The translations under genes were made by a program, and so were the position numbers. Below, in pieces: positions 1-9,312 of a DNA stretch of 64,000 nucleotides. Each line of letters opens with the position of its first letter. The first letter of the stretch is position 1. The DNA comes from Saliterribacillus persicus (lineage in GTDB: Bacteria > Bacillota > Bacilli > Bacillales > Amphibacillaceae): contig NZ_QPJJ01000013.1 in NCBI RefSeq assembly GCF_003337485.1, forward strand, positions 24,698 to 88,697. Reading direction: 5' to 3'. The notes under the pieces were generated by a model. That model ran no database searches, was not told the origin of the DNA, and saw only the letters and a program-made list of their open reading frames with translations.

Positions 1-95
1 AGCTGGAGCATCTTAAACTCCATATTTAATATTTGCTTCCGTTAGCGTTCAATTTTTTTTATTTAGCTTGTTAAAGTTTAATGTTGCTATTAGTA

Positions 96-133
96 ATAAA
101 ACGGACCCCCATAATAAGAATGTTCCGTTTTAT
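96..133 (-). terminator. Probable terminator of the small membrane protein gene
   Basis: A perfect 10-bp inverted repeat (ATAAAACGGA at 96-105, TCCGTTTTAT at 124-133) lies just past the stop of the minus-strand gene at 147-320. Read on the minus strand the stem ends in a short T-rich stretch, which suits a weak intrinsic terminator. Nothing else is evident in bases 1-95. Confidence 0.45.
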
Positions 134-146
134 AATATTGTCCTAT

Positions 147-320
147 TTAATAATTGAATTTTTGAAAAAGATATACGATTAGAGCTAATGTTAACAAGGA
201 ACCTGCAGATGTTAAAGTAATTATTTTTCGGTTACTCTGATTTTTTTCAGGTTTAAAAAACTCTTGAATTGCAACAAACCATATTGCAGAAGTTATTAAA
301 GCAATAATTCCGATATACAT
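147..320 (-). CDS. Small two-helix membrane protein, function unknown
   Basis: The 57-residue protein has two hydrophobic stretches (about residues 2-17 and 37-51) separated by a short charged loop rich in K, N and R, so it is probably a membrane hairpin. The start is set at the ATG at 320 because AAAGGAGA stands 7 bases upstream. An in-frame start further upstream would lack a ribosome site and put that site inside the gene. A weak terminator follows. I do not recognise the family. The spacing and ribosome site make it a likely real gene; the function is unknown. Confidence 0.55.
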   Translation of the reverse strand: MYIGIIALITSAIWFVAIQEFFKPEKNQSNRKIITLTSAGSLLTLALIVYLFQKFNY

Positions 321-352
321 ATTAGCATCTCCTTTCTTATAGTTAGTAAATT

Positions 353-589
353 TTAAAACAACTCTAAACAAATAAATGCACTTTCACGTATTAAAATTAA
401 CAACCTCTGATTAGAATAGGAGATTTTCAAGAAAAAAACGCCATATATCAAAGCACCCCAACGTACAATAAATAACTCCATCATTACAAATCCATAGCAA
501 AAACTTTTACCTATAGAAAATAAATCTGAGAACTTCAACAAAATAAGCATACCGCTTCCTACCATAATTTTACTACTAACTTTTTTCAT
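353..589 (-). CDS. Possible small membrane protein
   Basis: A 78-codon frame of strongly hydrophobic composition, with segments around residues 7-22, 31-53 and 60-78. It begins with MKK but has no convincing ribosome-binding site. It starts immediately after the terminator of the methyltransferase gene. Its first ~15 codons and upstream DNA recur in decayed form at 1616-1673, which suggests a once-duplicated real gene rather than a chance frame. Function is not recognised, and the frame may itself be a remnant. Confidence 0.3.
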   Translation of the reverse strand: MKKVSSKIMVGSGMLILLKFSDLFSIGKSFCYGFVMMELFIVRWGALIYGVFFLKISYSNQRLLILIRESAFICLELF

Positions 590-601
590 TTCATAGTCAA
601 A

Positions 602-628
602 TAAAAAAGTGCCTCATTATCAAGGCAC
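602..628 (-). terminator. Terminator of the methyltransferase gene
   Basis: GTGCCT (609-614) pairs with AGGCAC (623-628). On the minus strand the stem is followed by a run of six T. It lies about 50 bases beyond the stop of the 677-1465 gene. Confidence 0.8.
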
Positions 629-676
629 CCATTCAAACAAATGGATCATTAGAATCCATTATTATATTGCTTCTTA

Positions 677-1465
677 TCATACATTTTTTTGAGCAACAAT
701 ACTGACAGCTCCTAGATATTTGCTGTATTTTCTAAATATACTTTTCATATCTAATACTCTGGCTCTTGCCTTTGGCGTAGATAGAATATTGTATCCTAGT
801 TTTAGTGTGCCCTTTACACCTTCATCTTCTATTAATCTTTGAATATTCAATAAATGCATTGGTGCAGTTTCTACTTTTAGGATACTGAAATCATTCTGTT
901 CAAGAATTTCTTTCCATTCACTAATAGTTAAAGGCCGTGCGTTTACACGAATAACTGAAGATAAATCTTTCTGAATTTCCTTTTTCATATCCTCTGATAT
1001 ATTATCAGGAATTAAACACATTTCATGAATGCCATATTTCCCACCAGGTTCTAGTATTCTATGGGACTCACCAATTATTTTATTCTTAAGTTTATTTGAT
1101 TGCATGGTTAACATTGCTTCACCATAAACAATCGTAGTTGATTGATTTTCCAACCCGGTTTCTTCAGAATTTGCAACGGAACACTTTTGATTAACTCCAT
1201 TTAAATACAAACCGACCCTTCTAGCAGCTTCTGGATCTTGTTCAATTCCAGTATAGGCAAAAGGATTATTTTCTAAGGCTAATCGTGCTGTTATGCCTAA
1301 TCCAGGTGCAAATTCAGCAACTTTATCTCTATCTGTAATATGAAGATTTGTTATCATTTTTTTTGAAAGTTCAATCCCACCTGGTCTAAGTACAGTTTTT
1401 CCCATTCTTGCTAATACCCAATGACCTGGCATCTTCTCATAATCGTTATCCTTTAATTGCAACAT
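677..1465 (-). CDS. Class I SAM-dependent methyltransferase, probably Fur-regulated
   Basis: The 262-residue protein has a Rossmann-type SAM-binding core. Motif I is AEFAPGLGIT at about 50-59, followed by an acidic end of strand 2 (GIEQDP, about 79-84) and a GEAMLTMQ stretch at the usual motif II/III position. The C-terminal third (LNIQRLIEDEG and onward) is probably a substrate-binding cap. The substrate cannot be told from sequence; the general fold resembles UbiE/Methyltransf_11-type enzymes. GAGGAGGAA precedes the ATG. The gene is monocistronic, with its own terminator. Its promoter overlaps a Fur box 18/19 identical to the consensus, so expression during iron starvation is inferred. A role in siderophore, haem or quinone methylation is possible but not shown. 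Confidence 0.85.
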   Translation of the reverse strand: MLQLKDNDYEKMPGHWVLARMGKTVLRPGGIELSKKMITNLHITDRDKVAEFAPGLGITARLALENNPFAYTGIEQDPEAARRVGLYLNGVNQKCSVANSEETGLENQSTTIVYGEAMLTMQSNKLKNKIIGESHRILEPGGKYGIHEMCLIPDNISEDMKKEIQKDLSSVIRVNARPLTISEWKEILEQNDFSILKVETAPMHLLNIQRLIEDEGVKGTLKLGYNILSTPKARARVLDMKSIFRKYSKYLGAVSIVAQKNV

Positions 1466-1500
1466 TTGAGATTCCTCCTCAATTTATGTCCCTTATAAAG

Positions 1501-1529
1501 AAGATATCGATAATGATAATCATTGTCAA
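1501..1529 (-). promoter_or_regulatory. Sigma-A promoter overlapped by a Fur box
   Basis: On the minus strand TTGACA (1529-1524) is separated by 17 bases from TATCTT (1506-1501). The plus-strand 19-mer GATAATGATAATCATTGTC at 1509-1527 differs from the textbook Fur box at one position and covers the spacer and the -35 element. Iron-loaded Fur bound here would block transcription of the methyltransferase. Confidence 0.8.
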
Positions 1530-1615
1530 TTGGTTTCGGGAAAGTTAATGGTTATTATTATTAATATTTGATTTTTTGCCATATTTATTGATAATTTAAT
1601 TCAAAAATATTTACG

Positions 1616-1673
1616 CCGCTTCCTACCATAATATTTCTACTATTTTTTTCATTTCATACTCAAAATAAAAAAA
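1616..1673 (-). repeat. Decayed copy of the segment at 552-609
   Basis: About 58 bases match 552-609 closely: CCGCTTCCTACCATAAT is shared, and so is the downstream TTTTTTCATTTCAT block. The 552-609 copy is the start and leader of the 353-589 frame. Here the frame stops after nine codons (MKKIVEILW then stop). Both copies abut a terminator stem. It looks like the remnant of a tandem paralogue. Confidence 0.6.
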
Positions 1674-1728
1674 GTAGTCCAATGAAGGATGCAAAGAATA
1701 ATTTCTTTACTCCAACATTGAACTACTT
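1664..1728 (-). terminator. purA terminator
   Basis: AGTAGTCCAATG (1673-1684) pairs with CATTGAACTACT (1716-1727) with one mismatch. On the minus strand a run of seven T follows. It sits 22 bases after the purA stop codon. Confidence 0.8.
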
Positions 1729-1749
1729 ATTATTGTAGTCTAATGTCTT

Positions 1750-3036
<1,287 letters not shown>

Positions 3037-3078
3037 TCACGGCACCTCCGCCAATTGAATTTTAATCACAACAAACTA

Positions 3079-3107
3079 ATTTTACCAAGTCAAAGAGCGA
3101 TTGTCAA
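3079..3107 (-). promoter_or_regulatory. purA sigma-A promoter
   Basis: On the minus strand TTGACA (3107-3102), a 17-base spacer and TAAAAT (3084-3079). The -10 element lies about 45 bases before the start codon. Confidence 0.8.
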
Positions 3108-3111
3108 ACTA

Positions 3112-3155
3112 AATTACGAACGATAAAATAGCTTAATGTTTAATCGTTCGTGTTT
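3112..3155. promoter_or_regulatory. PurR operator: two inverted PurBoxes
   Basis: ACGAACGAT (3116-3124) and its exact reverse complement ATCGTTCGT (3143-3151) form inverted copies of the PurBox core CGAAC. Taken as full 13-mers they are 18 bases apart, close to the usual PurR arrangement. They lie directly upstream of the purA -35 element, as in Bacillus purA. Confidence 0.7.
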
Positions 3156-3159
3156 ATTC

Positions 3160-3577
3160 TTATCAGTTGGAAAGGTGACAATAATCTGTTCCTTTAATAA
3201 AGCCTCCAGTAGCAGAGACAAATTTTTGGGACTGAATAGATTTGTAGATCATTATTTCGTACAGTGTAAATAACTTAATTTTCCCTCTTATTTACTGAAA
3301 TTAACATCCAGAAATCATTATCCATACTGCTGCATAAGTCATCTCTAGTTTTACTTCATATGCTTGCCCTCTAGAAATCAGAATGAATGTACCTTTCCAC
3401 CATTGTTCTTATCTGTTGCTAAGATCGGTGGCAAACCACCCGATGAAGGTTAAACAGAGTATCCTCACCTAAACTCCGCTAAGTGTTCAAGGTTAGGATC
3501 TTTTTATTTTAGGAATTTAACTTAGAATATATAACGGTAATATGGCATGTCAAATAAGAGAGCATTTAACATGATGT
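3160..3577. other. Non-coding spacer with two hairpins, possible small RNA or element remnant
   Basis: No convincing coding frame lies here; only short frames without start signals are seen on either strand. Two structures stand out. ATCGGTGG-CAAA-CCACCCGAT at about 3424-3444 is a strong stem with a one-base bulge. A second stem pairs ATCCT-ACC (from about 3461) with GGT-AGGAT (ending about 3499) and is followed by TTTTTATTTT, so it reads as a plus-strand terminator. No plus-strand gene is upstream to need it. A weak plus-strand promoter (TTGTAG, 17 bases, TGTAAA near 3250-3278) could feed a short RNA. A decayed insertion element is the alternative. Confidence 0.35.
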
Positions 3578-4318
3578 TTAGAGAGTTTGACCATTATCGA
3601 TGGTAAAAACTTGGCCAGTGACAGATTCTTGAGTCAGTTGAAAAAGAATAGCTTCTGCAATATCATTAGGTGTTGATATTCTCTTAAGTGGTAAATTGCC
3701 TGCAAGTTGATACATCTTTTGTTTATTATCAGACCACCACCTAGTATCAACTGCGCCGGGAGATATACAATTCACTCTAACATAGGGTGCTAATGCGAGA
3801 GCTAACGACTTTGTCATTGTGTGAATTGCTGATTTAGTTGCTGCATATGGGATAGAAGAGCCTAGTCCAGTCATGCCTGCTACGCTACCTATATTAACAA
3901 TTACACCCGCTTGTTGCTTTTTCATATAAGGAACAACAGCTTTTACGCAATGAAACATCCCTTTCACATTTACACTAAAAAGGGAATCCCACACATCCTC
4001 TGTTACTGCATCTAAGTCATCCATAGCTATTTGAGCTGTAATACTCGCATTATTTACTAAACCATCGATCTTCCCAAATGTTGTAACAGTCTTGGATACC
4101 ATATTAATAACATCGTTTTCCTTCGCTACATCTGCTTTATAAATAAATGCCGTTCCTCCTTGCTGACTAATTTTTTCGACAACATCGATAGCTTCTTTTT
4201 CCGATCGGCTATAATTAATAACAACTTTTGCACCTGTATCGGCTAATTTCAATGCTGTTTCCCTTCCAACGCCCGTACCACCGCCAGTTATTATAACTAC
4301 TTTATCTCTTAATTCCAC
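3578..4318 (-). CDS. Short-chain dehydrogenase/reductase
   Basis: A classical 246-residue SDR that uses NAD(P)H to interconvert a carbonyl and an alcohol. The cofactor motif TGGGTGVG is at 11-18, NNAS at 89-92, and the tetrad Asn117, Ser145, Tyr158 and Lys162 (YAATK) is complete, so it should be active. The C-terminal PLKRISTPNDIAEAI and DNGQTL are typical of FabG-like members. The substrate is unknown, and it is unlikely to be the housekeeping FabG because it stands outside any fatty-acid operon. It is transcribed divergently from a LysR-family regulator, with only a short shared control region between them. That suggests the regulator controls it. Confidence 0.85.
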   Translation of the reverse strand: MELRDKVVIITGGGTGVGRETALKLADTGAKVVINYSRSEKEAIDVVEKISQQGGTAFIYKADVAKENDVINMVSKTVTTFGKIDGLVNNASITAQIAMDDLDAVTEDVWDSLFSVNVKGMFHCVKAVVPYMKKQQAGVIVNIGSVAGMTGLGSSIPYAATKSAIHTMTKSLALALAPYVRVNCISPGAVDTRWWSDNKQKMYQLAGNLPLKRISTPNDIAEAILFQLTQESVTGQVFTIDNGQTL

Positions 4319-4356
4319 TCTAAATCATCCTCACTCTGTTTGATTTAATATGTTCT

Positions 4357-4387
4357 ATTATACTTTTATAAATAAAGCCAGTATAAT
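4357..4387. promoter_or_regulatory. Superimposed divergent promoters
   Basis: On the plus strand TTATAC (4358-4363), 18 bases, TATAAT (4382-4387). On the minus strand TTATAC (4386-4381), 18 bases, TATAAT (4362-4357). The two promoters occupy the same DNA in opposite directions, so polymerase can occupy only one at a time. Confidence 0.65.
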
Positions 4388-4403
4388 ACTGAATAATGAA
4401 GGT

Positions 4404-4424
4404 GGTATCATTTAAAATGATACC
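4404..4424. promoter_or_regulatory. Palindromic operator in the lysR leader
   Basis: GGTATCATTT, one A, AAATGATACC: a perfect 10-bp dyad placed about 10-30 bases past the expected lysR transcription start. It is well placed to repress the regulator gene and upstream of the divergent SDR promoter. The binding protein is unknown; autoregulation is the simplest guess. Confidence 0.55.
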
Positions 4425-4443
4425 AAAGAGAGGATTGTTATTC

Positions 4444-5286
4444 TTGGAAAGTCATGATTTGTGGATTTTTAAACATGTTGCAGAACTGAAATCAGTATCT
4501 AAAGCCGCTGAAAAATTGGGCTATGTACAACCTAATGTAAGTCAGCGAATTAAGAGTTTGGAAGATGAACTAGGAGTCAGATTATTTATACGTAATAATA
4601 GAGGAGTAACATTGACTGATGAAGGGCTCGTTCTATTAGAATATACAAATCAAATTATTCAATTAATGGATGAAGCCAAGTCAGTAGTTAAGCCAAAAAA
4701 ATGGAGAGAATCTTTGACACTTGGTGCATCCCAAACAATTTCTGCTGTTAGAATTCCTCAACTATTTTCTTCTTTTTTTAAGGAGCACAAAAATATTGAT
4801 GTAAAAGTTAGAACACATGATACGCAAAAGTTACAAGAAATGCTTTCCTATGGAGAACTTGATGGTATATTTGCATATGGCACATTTAATTCTTCACAAT
4901 TCGAATCTGTTTATAGTTATTTCGAAAAAATAGTACTCATCTCACCTAAAAAAATTAAATTTGAAAAGCAATATGAACAAACGTTGATTGTTAATAGTAA
5001 TCCAAATTGTATATATAGAAATAAAACATTAGGTTTGTCCAAAGAGAATAAATTTCTTGATTCGACTATCATGGAGTTTGATTCACTAGAATCTATCTTG
5101 CAAGCAGTTCATGATGGACTTGGTATCAGTATAATTCCAGCAGACGTTGCAAAAAGTAGAAAAGAAACACAATCAATACAATATAAAGAACTATCAGAAA
5201 CAATCAAGATAGATTTTATAATCAAACGAAAAAAACAGCATCCGAAAAGTCTAACAAAATTTATTCGTTTTTTAGCCCTTCAGTAG
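4444..5286 (+). CDS. LysR-family transcriptional regulator
   Basis: The N-terminal winged helix-turn-helix is clear: FKHVAELKSVSKAAEKLG, then QPNVSQRIKSLEDELG, RLFIRNNRGVTLTDEG. A substrate-binding domain follows (about 80-280). I prefer the TTG at 4444 (281 residues, starting ESHDLWIF). It is preceded by AGAGAGGA and gives the usual short N-terminus. The ATG at 4396 would be almost at the transcription start and would place the 4404-4424 palindrome inside the gene. It is divergent from the SDR gene and is probably its regulator. The effector is unknown. Confidence 0.85.
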   Translation: MESHDLWIFKHVAELKSVSKAAEKLGYVQPNVSQRIKSLEDELGVRLFIRNNRGVTLTDEGLVLLEYTNQIIQLMDEAKSVVKPKKWRESLTLGASQTISAVRIPQLFSSFFKEHKNIDVKVRTHDTQKLQEMLSYGELDGIFAYGTFNSSQFESVYSYFEKIVLISPKKIKFEKQYEQTLIVNSNPNCIYRNKTLGLSKENKFLDSTIMEFDSLESILQAVHDGLGISIIPADVAKSRKETQSIQYKELSETIKIDFIIKRKKQHPKSLTKFIRFLALQ

Positions 5287-5363
5287 TACTTGAAGAGATT
5301 TAAAGGTTCACTATTGGCACTTAAACAACAGTTAAAGAAGTTGGTTGTTAAAAACACTCCAAC

Positions 5364-5400
5364 AAAAAATGACTCCTGTACAAAACAGGAATCATTTTTT
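5364..5400. terminator. Bidirectional terminator between lysR and dnaB
   Basis: ATGA-TCCTGT pairs with ACAGGA-TCAT around an ACAAA loop, with A-runs on the left and T-runs on the right, so it can end transcripts from both sides. A weaker stem (TCCTTT/AAAGGA, 5427-5440) next to dnaB may help on the minus strand. Confidence 0.8.
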
Positions 5401-5467
5401 AGATGTAGTGTAGTTTTTTTAAAACGTCCTTTTCAAAGGATACTATACTTTTTATTTTCCAATAACC

Positions 5468-6829
5468 TTAACCTGGTGGAATGTCTGAATCTTGATAGCG
5501 ATGATCCAAATCCACGAATTTATTATATTCTTTTACAAAGGCTAATTCGACCGTCCCGACTGGACCGTTACGTTGCTTAGCTAGAATAATTTCAATAATA
5601 TTTTGTTTCTCTGACTCCTGATCATAGTAATCATCACGGTATAAGAACCCAACTATATCCGCATCTTGCTCAATACTTCCTGATTCACGTAAGTCAGACA
5701 TCATCGGGCGTTTATCCTGTCTCGATTCTACCCCACGCGATAGCTGAGATAACGCAATCAGAGGTACATTAAGCTCTCTTGCCAACCCTTTTAATGAACG
5801 GGAAATTTCAGATACTTCCTGTTGTCTATTCTCTTTCGAATTGACACTACCTTGGATAAGCTGTAAGTAATCAATCAAAATCATACCTAGCCCGTGCTCT
5901 TGCTTTAACCTTCTACATTTGGAACGAATCTCACTAACTCTAATTCCTGGAGTATCATCAATATATATTCCCGCATTTGATAAGCTACCCATCGCTAGCG
6001 ATAATTTATTCCAATCATCTTCTTCTAAAGAACCGGTTCTTAGTCTTTGTGCATCGATATTTCCTTCCGCACAAAGCATACGTGAAACCAATTGCTCTGC
6101 ACCCATCTCTAAGCTGAAGATAGCGACATTTTCCGTTGTTTTAATCGCAACATTTTGCGCAATATTCAAGGCAAAAGCTGTCTTACCAACAGACGGTCTT
6201 GCGGCAACAATGATTAGATCATTTCGTTGGAAGCCAGAAGTAATTCGGTCTAAATCGCGAAATCCTGAAGCAATACCAGTAATATCAGCATTACTCGTAT
6301 GTAGTGTTTCAATGCTATCATAAACTTCCATTAAAACATCTTTAATATTTTTAAAAGCAGATGCGTTTTTACGATTCGAAACCTCTAAAATCCGCTTCTC
6401 CGCTTCATTTAATACTTCTTCTACTTCATCTTCCTTTGAAAAACTATCCGTTACAATTTCTGTCGCTGATCGGATTAAACGGCGTAACAAGGCTTTCTCT
6501 TCTACTATTTTGCAATAATAAACGATGTTAGCTGCGGTTGGAACCGCATTTGCTAGATCACTAAGATAGCTAACGCCACCGATTTCATCCAAAATTTTAG
6601 CATTCGATAGATTAGTTGTCACCGTAATTAAATCAATTGGTTCGCCTTTATCAGCGAGCTGCATCATCACACGAAAAATACGTTGATGACTACCACGATA
6701 AAAATCTTCTGGTATAAGTACCTCAGAAGCACTCGATAATGCGTCAGGCTCTAAAAAGATAGCCCCAAGCACCGCTTGTTCTGCTTCTATATTATGTGGT
6801 GGGGTACGATCATTAAATGCCTCACTCAT
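5468..6829 (-). CDS. dnaB: Replicative DNA helicase (DnaB family; DnaC in B. subtilis)
   Basis: The hexameric ring helicase that unwinds DNA at the replication fork and recruits primase. The N-terminal DnaB domain (PPHNIEAEQAVLGAIFLEPDA) is followed by a RecA-type domain with Walker A ARPSVGKT at about 210-217, Walker B LGMILIDYLQLIQG and arginine-finger region SRGVESRQDKRPMMSDLRESG. At 453 residues it has normal length. The start is set at the ATG at 6829, which GAGAGGAGA precedes by a proper distance. It lies after rplI in the yybS-gdpP-rplI-dnaB cluster, separated by about 35 bases, so it is probably cotranscribed. Confidence 0.97.
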   Translation of the reverse strand: MSEAFNDRTPPHNIEAEQAVLGAIFLEPDALSSASEVLIPEDFYRGSHQRIFRVMMQLADKGEPIDLITVTTNLSNAKILDEIGGVSYLSDLANAVPTAANIVYYCKIVEEKALLRRLIRSATEIVTDSFSKEDEVEEVLNEAEKRILEVSNRKNASAFKNIKDVLMEVYDSIETLHTSNADITGIASGFRDLDRITSGFQRNDLIIVAARPSVGKTAFALNIAQNVAIKTTENVAIFSLEMGAEQLVSRMLCAEGNIDAQRLRTGSLEEDDWNKLSLAMGSLSNAGIYIDDTPGIRVSEIRSKCRRLKQEHGLGMILIDYLQLIQGSVNSKENRQQEVSEISRSLKGLARELNVPLIALSQLSRGVESRQDKRPMMSDLRESGSIEQDADIVGFLYRDDYYDQESEKQNIIEIILAKQRNGPVGTVELAFVKEYNKFVDLDHRYQDSDIPPG

Positions 6830-6863
6830 CGAATCTTCTCCTCTCACGCTTACAGCAACCTGC

Positions 6864-7310
6864 TTATACTTCTACGACGTGTACTTTTATTGTTCCTGTA
6901 ACTTCCGGATGGATCTTAACAGGGACATTGGTATACCCAAGACTGCGAATTGGCTGATCTAGCTCTATCTTACGTTTGTCCATTTTAATATCATGGCTTT
7001 TTTTCAATTCTTCCGCAATTTGCTTACTGGTAATAGAACCAAATAAACGTCCATTATCCCCAGATTTTGCAGTTAATTTCACTTCTATTTTATCTAACGT
7101 TTCTTTTAATTTTTTGGCTTCATTTACTTCTTCTTCTTCTAATTTTTGCTCTTTATTTTGCTTTGCTTTTAATGCTTTTAAGTTACCTGGAGTAGCTTCA
7201 ATACCTTTATTGTGTTTGAATAAGAAGTTTCTTGCATACCCGTCTGGTACATTTTTCACTTCACCTTTTTTACCTTTTCCTTTTACATCTTCCGTTAGAA
7301 TTACCTTCAT
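6864..7310 (-). CDS. rplI: 50S ribosomal protein L9
   Basis: L9 binds 23S rRNA at the base of the L1 stalk and limits frameshifting. The N-domain [28 protein letters not shown] and a long charged connecting helix (about 40-75) are typical, as are the C-terminal [11 protein letters not shown] and [15 protein letters not shown]. The length of 148 is standard. Its ATG overlaps the gdpP stop by four bases (ATGA), so the two are translationally coupled, as in other Bacillaceae. Confidence 0.98.
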   Translation of the reverse strand: MKVILTEDVKGKGKKGEVKNVPDGYARNFLFKHNKGIEATPGNLKALKAKQNKEQKLEEEEVNEAKKLKETLDKIEVKLTAKSGDNGRLFGSITSKQIAEELKKSHDIKMDKRKIELDQPIRSLGYTNVPVKIHPEVTGTIKVHVVEV

Positions 7311-9280
7311 TCTGGATCTCCTCCTTCAAAATATTCTTCTAATATCTCTTTTAACCAATCATGTGCTTCTTCTACAGATACATCTTCTAGTTGCGTAGCG
7401 GCATTGGTTAAGTGTCCGCCTCCACTCATTTTTTCCATAATGATCTGTACATTTACTTCTCCTAAGGATCTAGCACTTATCCCAATTCTTCCATCAGCTC
7501 GATTGGAAATAACAAACGAAGCTTCTATTCCACTCATTGTTAATAAGGTATCAGCAGCCTGTGCAATAACCACTGGGCCATAGGTTTGACCGTTTTCACC
7601 AAGCGAAATGGCCACATGACCTCTATAAATATTCGTATTTTCAATTAGACGACTGCGTTTTACATAGATGTCTAAATCCTCTTTTAAAAACTTTTGAACC
7701 ATGACAGTATCGGCACCCTTTGACCTTAGATAAGAGGCTGCGTCAAAGGTTCGTGATCCCGTTCGCAGGGTAAAGCTTTTGGTATCAACAATAATACCCG
7801 CTAAGAGTGCGGTCGACTCTAGCATGCTTAGTGATAAATTCGATGGCTGATACTCCAATAACTCTGTTACTAGTTCAGCAGTAGACGAAGCATACGGCTC
7901 CATATAAACCAAGGTAGCGTGCTCAATAAATTCTTCCCCACGGCGGTGATGGTCAATGACTACGACATGATCCGTTTTTTGAATAAGCTTCTCTTCTTGG
8001 ACCAGTGCAGGCTTATGCGTATCAACAATCACTAATAAGGTATTCTTTGTCGCAATATCAAGCGCACCTTCAGGGTCTATAAAGTGAGACCATAACTGAT
8101 CGATATCCTTAATTTCTTCTACTAGTCGTTGTACACCCGTATCAATATCATTCTCATCAATAACAAGATAGCTCTCTACATCATTTGCCTGCGCGATTTT
8201 CAGGACACCGATAGCAGAACCGATCGAATCCATGTCTGGTGCTTTATGTCCCATAATGATAACTTGGTCACTTGCTTTCACTAGTTCTTTTAATGCGTGG
8301 GAAATAACACGCGCTCTTACTCGTGTTCGTTTCTCCATTGGGTTCGTTTTTCCGCCATAAAAGCGAACCTTTCCTTCTTGGTCTTTGATAACAACCTGGT
8401 CCCCACCTCGACCTAGCGCTAAATCTAAACTCGATTGCGTTAATTCACCTAGTTCAGGTAAAGATTCACTTCCAACACCAATCCCGATACTTAAGGTTAA
8501 TGGTACATTTTTGTCAGATATTAATTCCCTTACTTCATCTAAAATTTCAAATTTTGATTTTTCTAATTCCTCGAGAATTTGTTTATTCATCACAGCTAAA
8601 AATCGTTCCTGTGACGTTCGCTTTAAGTAAATACCTAGCAAAGTAGACCATTCATTTAAAATGGAGGTCACTCTTGAGTTGATTTGACTTTTTGCAGTAT
8701 CATCCATGTTTTGAGTGATTTCATCATAATTATCAAGAAAAATCGTACCAAGAACCGTTTGCTCATTTTTATAACGATTTTGAATTTGCACTTGTTTCGT
8801 TCGGTCAAAGAGATAGAGCAGTCTTTCATCCTTTTTGTTTAATACCTGGAAATCGTACTGTTCGATTTTAAGGGTAAAAGAGTCCTGCTTATCCTTCATA
8901 TTTGAAATCAGATTAGGAGATAAAAAAGCTAGCTGTTCCCCTACAATTGTTTCATCCTCTGTAAATTGACTCATATATGGATTTGCCCATTCAATGGTGA
9001 AATCCTCGCTGTATAGAACAATCCCAATAGGCATTTCTAGTAATGCTTCTGATCCTACCTTTTTGACGCGATAGGACAACGTAGAAATATATTCTTCTGT
9101 TCTGTCGACTAATTGCTTTTCCTTATGGATACTATAATATAAAGAAATCGCAAAAAGTACACTCATGATTATTCCTGTTATCCAATGATAATAGAAAATA
9201 AAAATAAGTAATAAAAAACTCAACAGATAGATTCCTATTAAATGACTGCCCATTTTCGGCTTTGTTATAAATTGCGGCAT
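7307..9280 (-). CDS. gdpP: Cyclic-di-AMP phosphodiesterase GdpP
   Basis: A membrane-bound enzyme that hydrolyses c-di-AMP to pApA, affecting potassium, cell-wall and osmotic homeostasis. It has two transmembrane helices (about 13-31 and 33-50), a PAS domain (about 80-160) and a degenerate GGDEF domain (about 175-300, ending GRGGDQVV). A DHH/DHHA1 domain follows, with metal ligands H345, D349 and D351 (GHKAPDMDS), D420 and DHH at 443-445. The DHHA1 end carries [10 protein letters not shown]. The length of 657 is usual. It lies between yybS and rplI and overlaps rplI by four bases. All catalytic motifs look intact. Confidence 0.97.
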   Translation of the reverse strand: MPQFITKPKMGSHLIGIYLLSFLLLIFIFYYHWITGIIMSVLFAISLYYSIHKEKQLVDRTEEYISTLSYRVKKVGSEALLEMPIGIVLYSEDFTIEWANPYMSQFTEDETIVGEQLAFLSPNLISNMKDKQDSFTLKIEQYDFQVLNKKDERLLYLFDRTKQVQIQNRYKNEQTVLGTIFLDNYDEITQNMDDTAKSQINSRVTSILNEWSTLLGIYLKRTSQERFLAVMNKQILEELEKSKFEILDEVRELISDKNVPLTLSIGIGVGSESLPELGELTQSSLDLALGRGGDQVVIKDQEGKVRFYGGKTNPMEKRTRVRARVISHALKELVKASDQVIIMGHKAPDMDSIGSAIGVLKIAQANDVESYLVIDENDIDTGVQRLVEEIKDIDQLWSHFIDPEGALDIATKNTLLVIVDTHKPALVQEEKLIQKTDHVVVIDHHRRGEEFIEHATLVYMEPYASSTAELVTELLEYQPSNLSLSMLESTALLAGIIVDTKSFTLRTGSRTFDAASYLRSKGADTVMVQKFLKEDLDIYVKRSRLIENTNIYRGHVAISLGENGQTYGPVVIAQAADTLLTMSGIEASFVISNRADGRIGISARSLGEVNVQIIMEKMSGGGHLTNAATQLEDVSVEEAHDWLKEILEEYFEGGDPE

Positions 9281-9312
9281 TGCTCTCAGCTCCTAATTTA
9301 AATCCGCACGAG

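Noticed and set aside
3160..3400. Minus-strand 29- and 35-codon frames as a transposase remnant
   Set aside because: No recognised transposase motif and no start signals; kept only as an open possibility.
5290..5580. 96-codon plus-strand frame after lysR
   Set aside because: It runs through a bidirectional terminator and into the antisense of dnaB, with no ribosome site.
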